Source of the DNA: a bacterium
GTDB taxonomy: Bacteria > Hydrothermota > UBA3073 > JACQXS01 > JAUWAR01
NCBI GenBank assembly: GCA_030601965.1
Contig: JAUWAR010000074.1
Coordinates: 1 to 6,483, forward strand
DNA: 6,483 bases
Direction: 5' to 3'
The notes under the pieces are model-generated. The model did no database searches. It was not told where the DNA came from and saw only the letters and a program-made list of their open reading frames with translations. A program made the translations under genes and the position numbers. This document shows, piece after piece, positions 5,672 through 6,483 of the stretch (the first letter of the stretch is position 1; each line of letters begins with the position of its first letter).

Positions 5672-6483
5672 ATGTTCTGTCCATATTGTGGTAATAAAAA
5701 TCCCGACGATGCAAAATTCTGCATGAAGTGTGGGAAAGAATTAAGAAAACCTGAGAAACAAGGAGTCAGGAAAAGGTACTTTTTGACAATCGTATCTTTT
5801 TGCATTTTTATCGTTATAGGTACGGGTGTTCTGTTCTATTTAAATGTCCAAAAGGGTTCACAGAAATTGGGAGTATCTAAAGAACAATATACTCCAGGAA
5901 TGCATTTACTGTGTTGTTTAAAAGACGACGGTTCTCCTACATCGTGGCATACTTATAGTAAAGATGGGTGGCATTTTGCTTATGTAATTAAAAGAAATAA
6001 TAGGGAGATAGTGGTACTGGATGGCAAGGAATTAAAGGAATATGATGAAGTGAGATCTCTTACATTCTCTCCCGAGGCAAAGCGTTTTGCCTATGTAGCA
6101 AAAAGAGGAGAAAAAGAGTTTATAGTATTGGATGGAAAAGAGATGCAAGAGTATAACAGTATAGGTAGTGGAATACGGTTTTCTCCAGATGGAACGCACT
6201 TTGTGTACGAGGCTGAGAAGAAATATAGAGAGCCATTTATTGTTGTTTTTGATGGAAAAGAGTCTGATAAATACGAAGATATTACTTTTCCTGTGTTTTC
6301 TTCCGATGGAAAACATTTCGCTTATGTAGGAAAAAAGGAAACAAAACTCTTTGTGGTATTAGACGAGAAAAAAAGATGGGAGCATGAGCATGGCATTATT
6401 ATGGAAGGACCTATATTCTCGCCAGATGGAAAACACTTGGCTTATGTAGCTGTAAAAGGTTTATCTTTCAATGGAAGATATGG
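5672..6483 (+). CDS. Zinc-ribbon, membrane-anchored beta-propeller protein (3' end outside window)
   Basis: At least 270 residues, open to the window end. GAGGT (5662-5666) lies 5 bases before ATG 5672. The start is an N-terminal zinc ribbon, CPYCGNKNPDDAKFCMKCG (Cys3, Cys6, Cys17, Cys20). A basic stretch (RKPEKQGVRKR) and one membrane segment at about 36-58 follow, which predicts a cytosolic ribbon and an outside (periplasmic) domain. That domain has TolB/WD40-like propeller repeats with the core FSPDGKHFAYV: copies begin near 95, 132, 170, 209 and 249, spaced 37-40 residues. Between them run VVLDGKE and IVLDGKE strands. Five repeats are visible so far. Double-cysteine 81-82 sits at the start of the outside domain. 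The function is unknown; such proteins probably bind protein or ligand partners. It follows the HEPN-like gene after 92 bases and need not belong to the same unit. Confidence 0.85.
   Translation, partial: MFCPYCGNKNPDDAKFCMKCGKELRKPEKQGVRKRYFLTIVSFCIFIVIGTGVLFYLNVQKGSQKLGVSKEQYTPGMHLLCCLKDDGSPTSWHTYSKDGWHFAYVIKRNNREIVVLDGKELKEYDEVRSLTFSPEAKRFAYVAKRGEKEFIVLDGKEMQEYNSIGSGIRFSPDGTHFVYEAEKKYREPFIVVFDGKESDKYEDITFPVFSSDGKHFAYVGKKETKLFVVLDEKKRWEHEHGIIMEGPIFSPDGKHLAYVAVKGLSFNGRY

Noticed and set aside
6032..6316. Minus-strand ORF inside the propeller gene
   Set aside because: The plus-strand frame shows regular FSPDGKHFAYV repeats, so this is a shadow.

Overview
The window looks like a moderately AT-rich, diderm (outer-membrane-bearing) bacterium. 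It carries a full-length ClpC, an exported protein that looks like an outer-membrane beta-barrel, and a membrane-anchored propeller protein. Arginine is written mostly with AGA/AGG and isoleucine often with ATA. No 16S or other phylogenetic marker is present. A candidate-phylum lineage of the WOR-3/Cloacimonadota kind would fit, but that is only a guess.

Left part (1-3322, all + strand): the last codons of an unidentified gene overlap clpC by ATGA, so the two are probably one operon. clpC (95-2494) is complete and has every ATPase and ClpP-docking motif expected. It is followed by a short gap filled with heptanucleotide repeats and then by a gene for a secreted, barrel-like protein (2579-3322). 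The signal peptide of that protein is itself encoded by a third heptanucleotide repeat.

Middle (3333-3852, - strand): an overlapping antitoxin-toxin pair (Phd/YefM-like antitoxin, RelE/ParE toxin) has a good Shine-Dalgarno site and its own sigma70-like promoter. It converges on the barrel gene with only 10 bases between the stop codons.

Right part (3947-6483, + strand): a near-consensus sigma70 promoter starts an unusual leader of about 165 bases. The leader holds a 28-codon ORF and a 10-bp long-range inverted repeat. It leads into a DUF6602-like PD-(D/E)XK putative nuclease (4148-4843). After a 181-base gap comes a MltR/HEPN-like protein with an R-x4-H motif (5025-5579). These two AT-rich genes, next to the toxin-antitoxin pair, have the look of a small defence or conflict island and are the best candidate for an undescribed system. 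The window ends inside a zinc-ribbon, transmembrane, beta-propeller protein (5672 onward). No CRISPR array, insertion sequence, tRNA or rRNA was seen.
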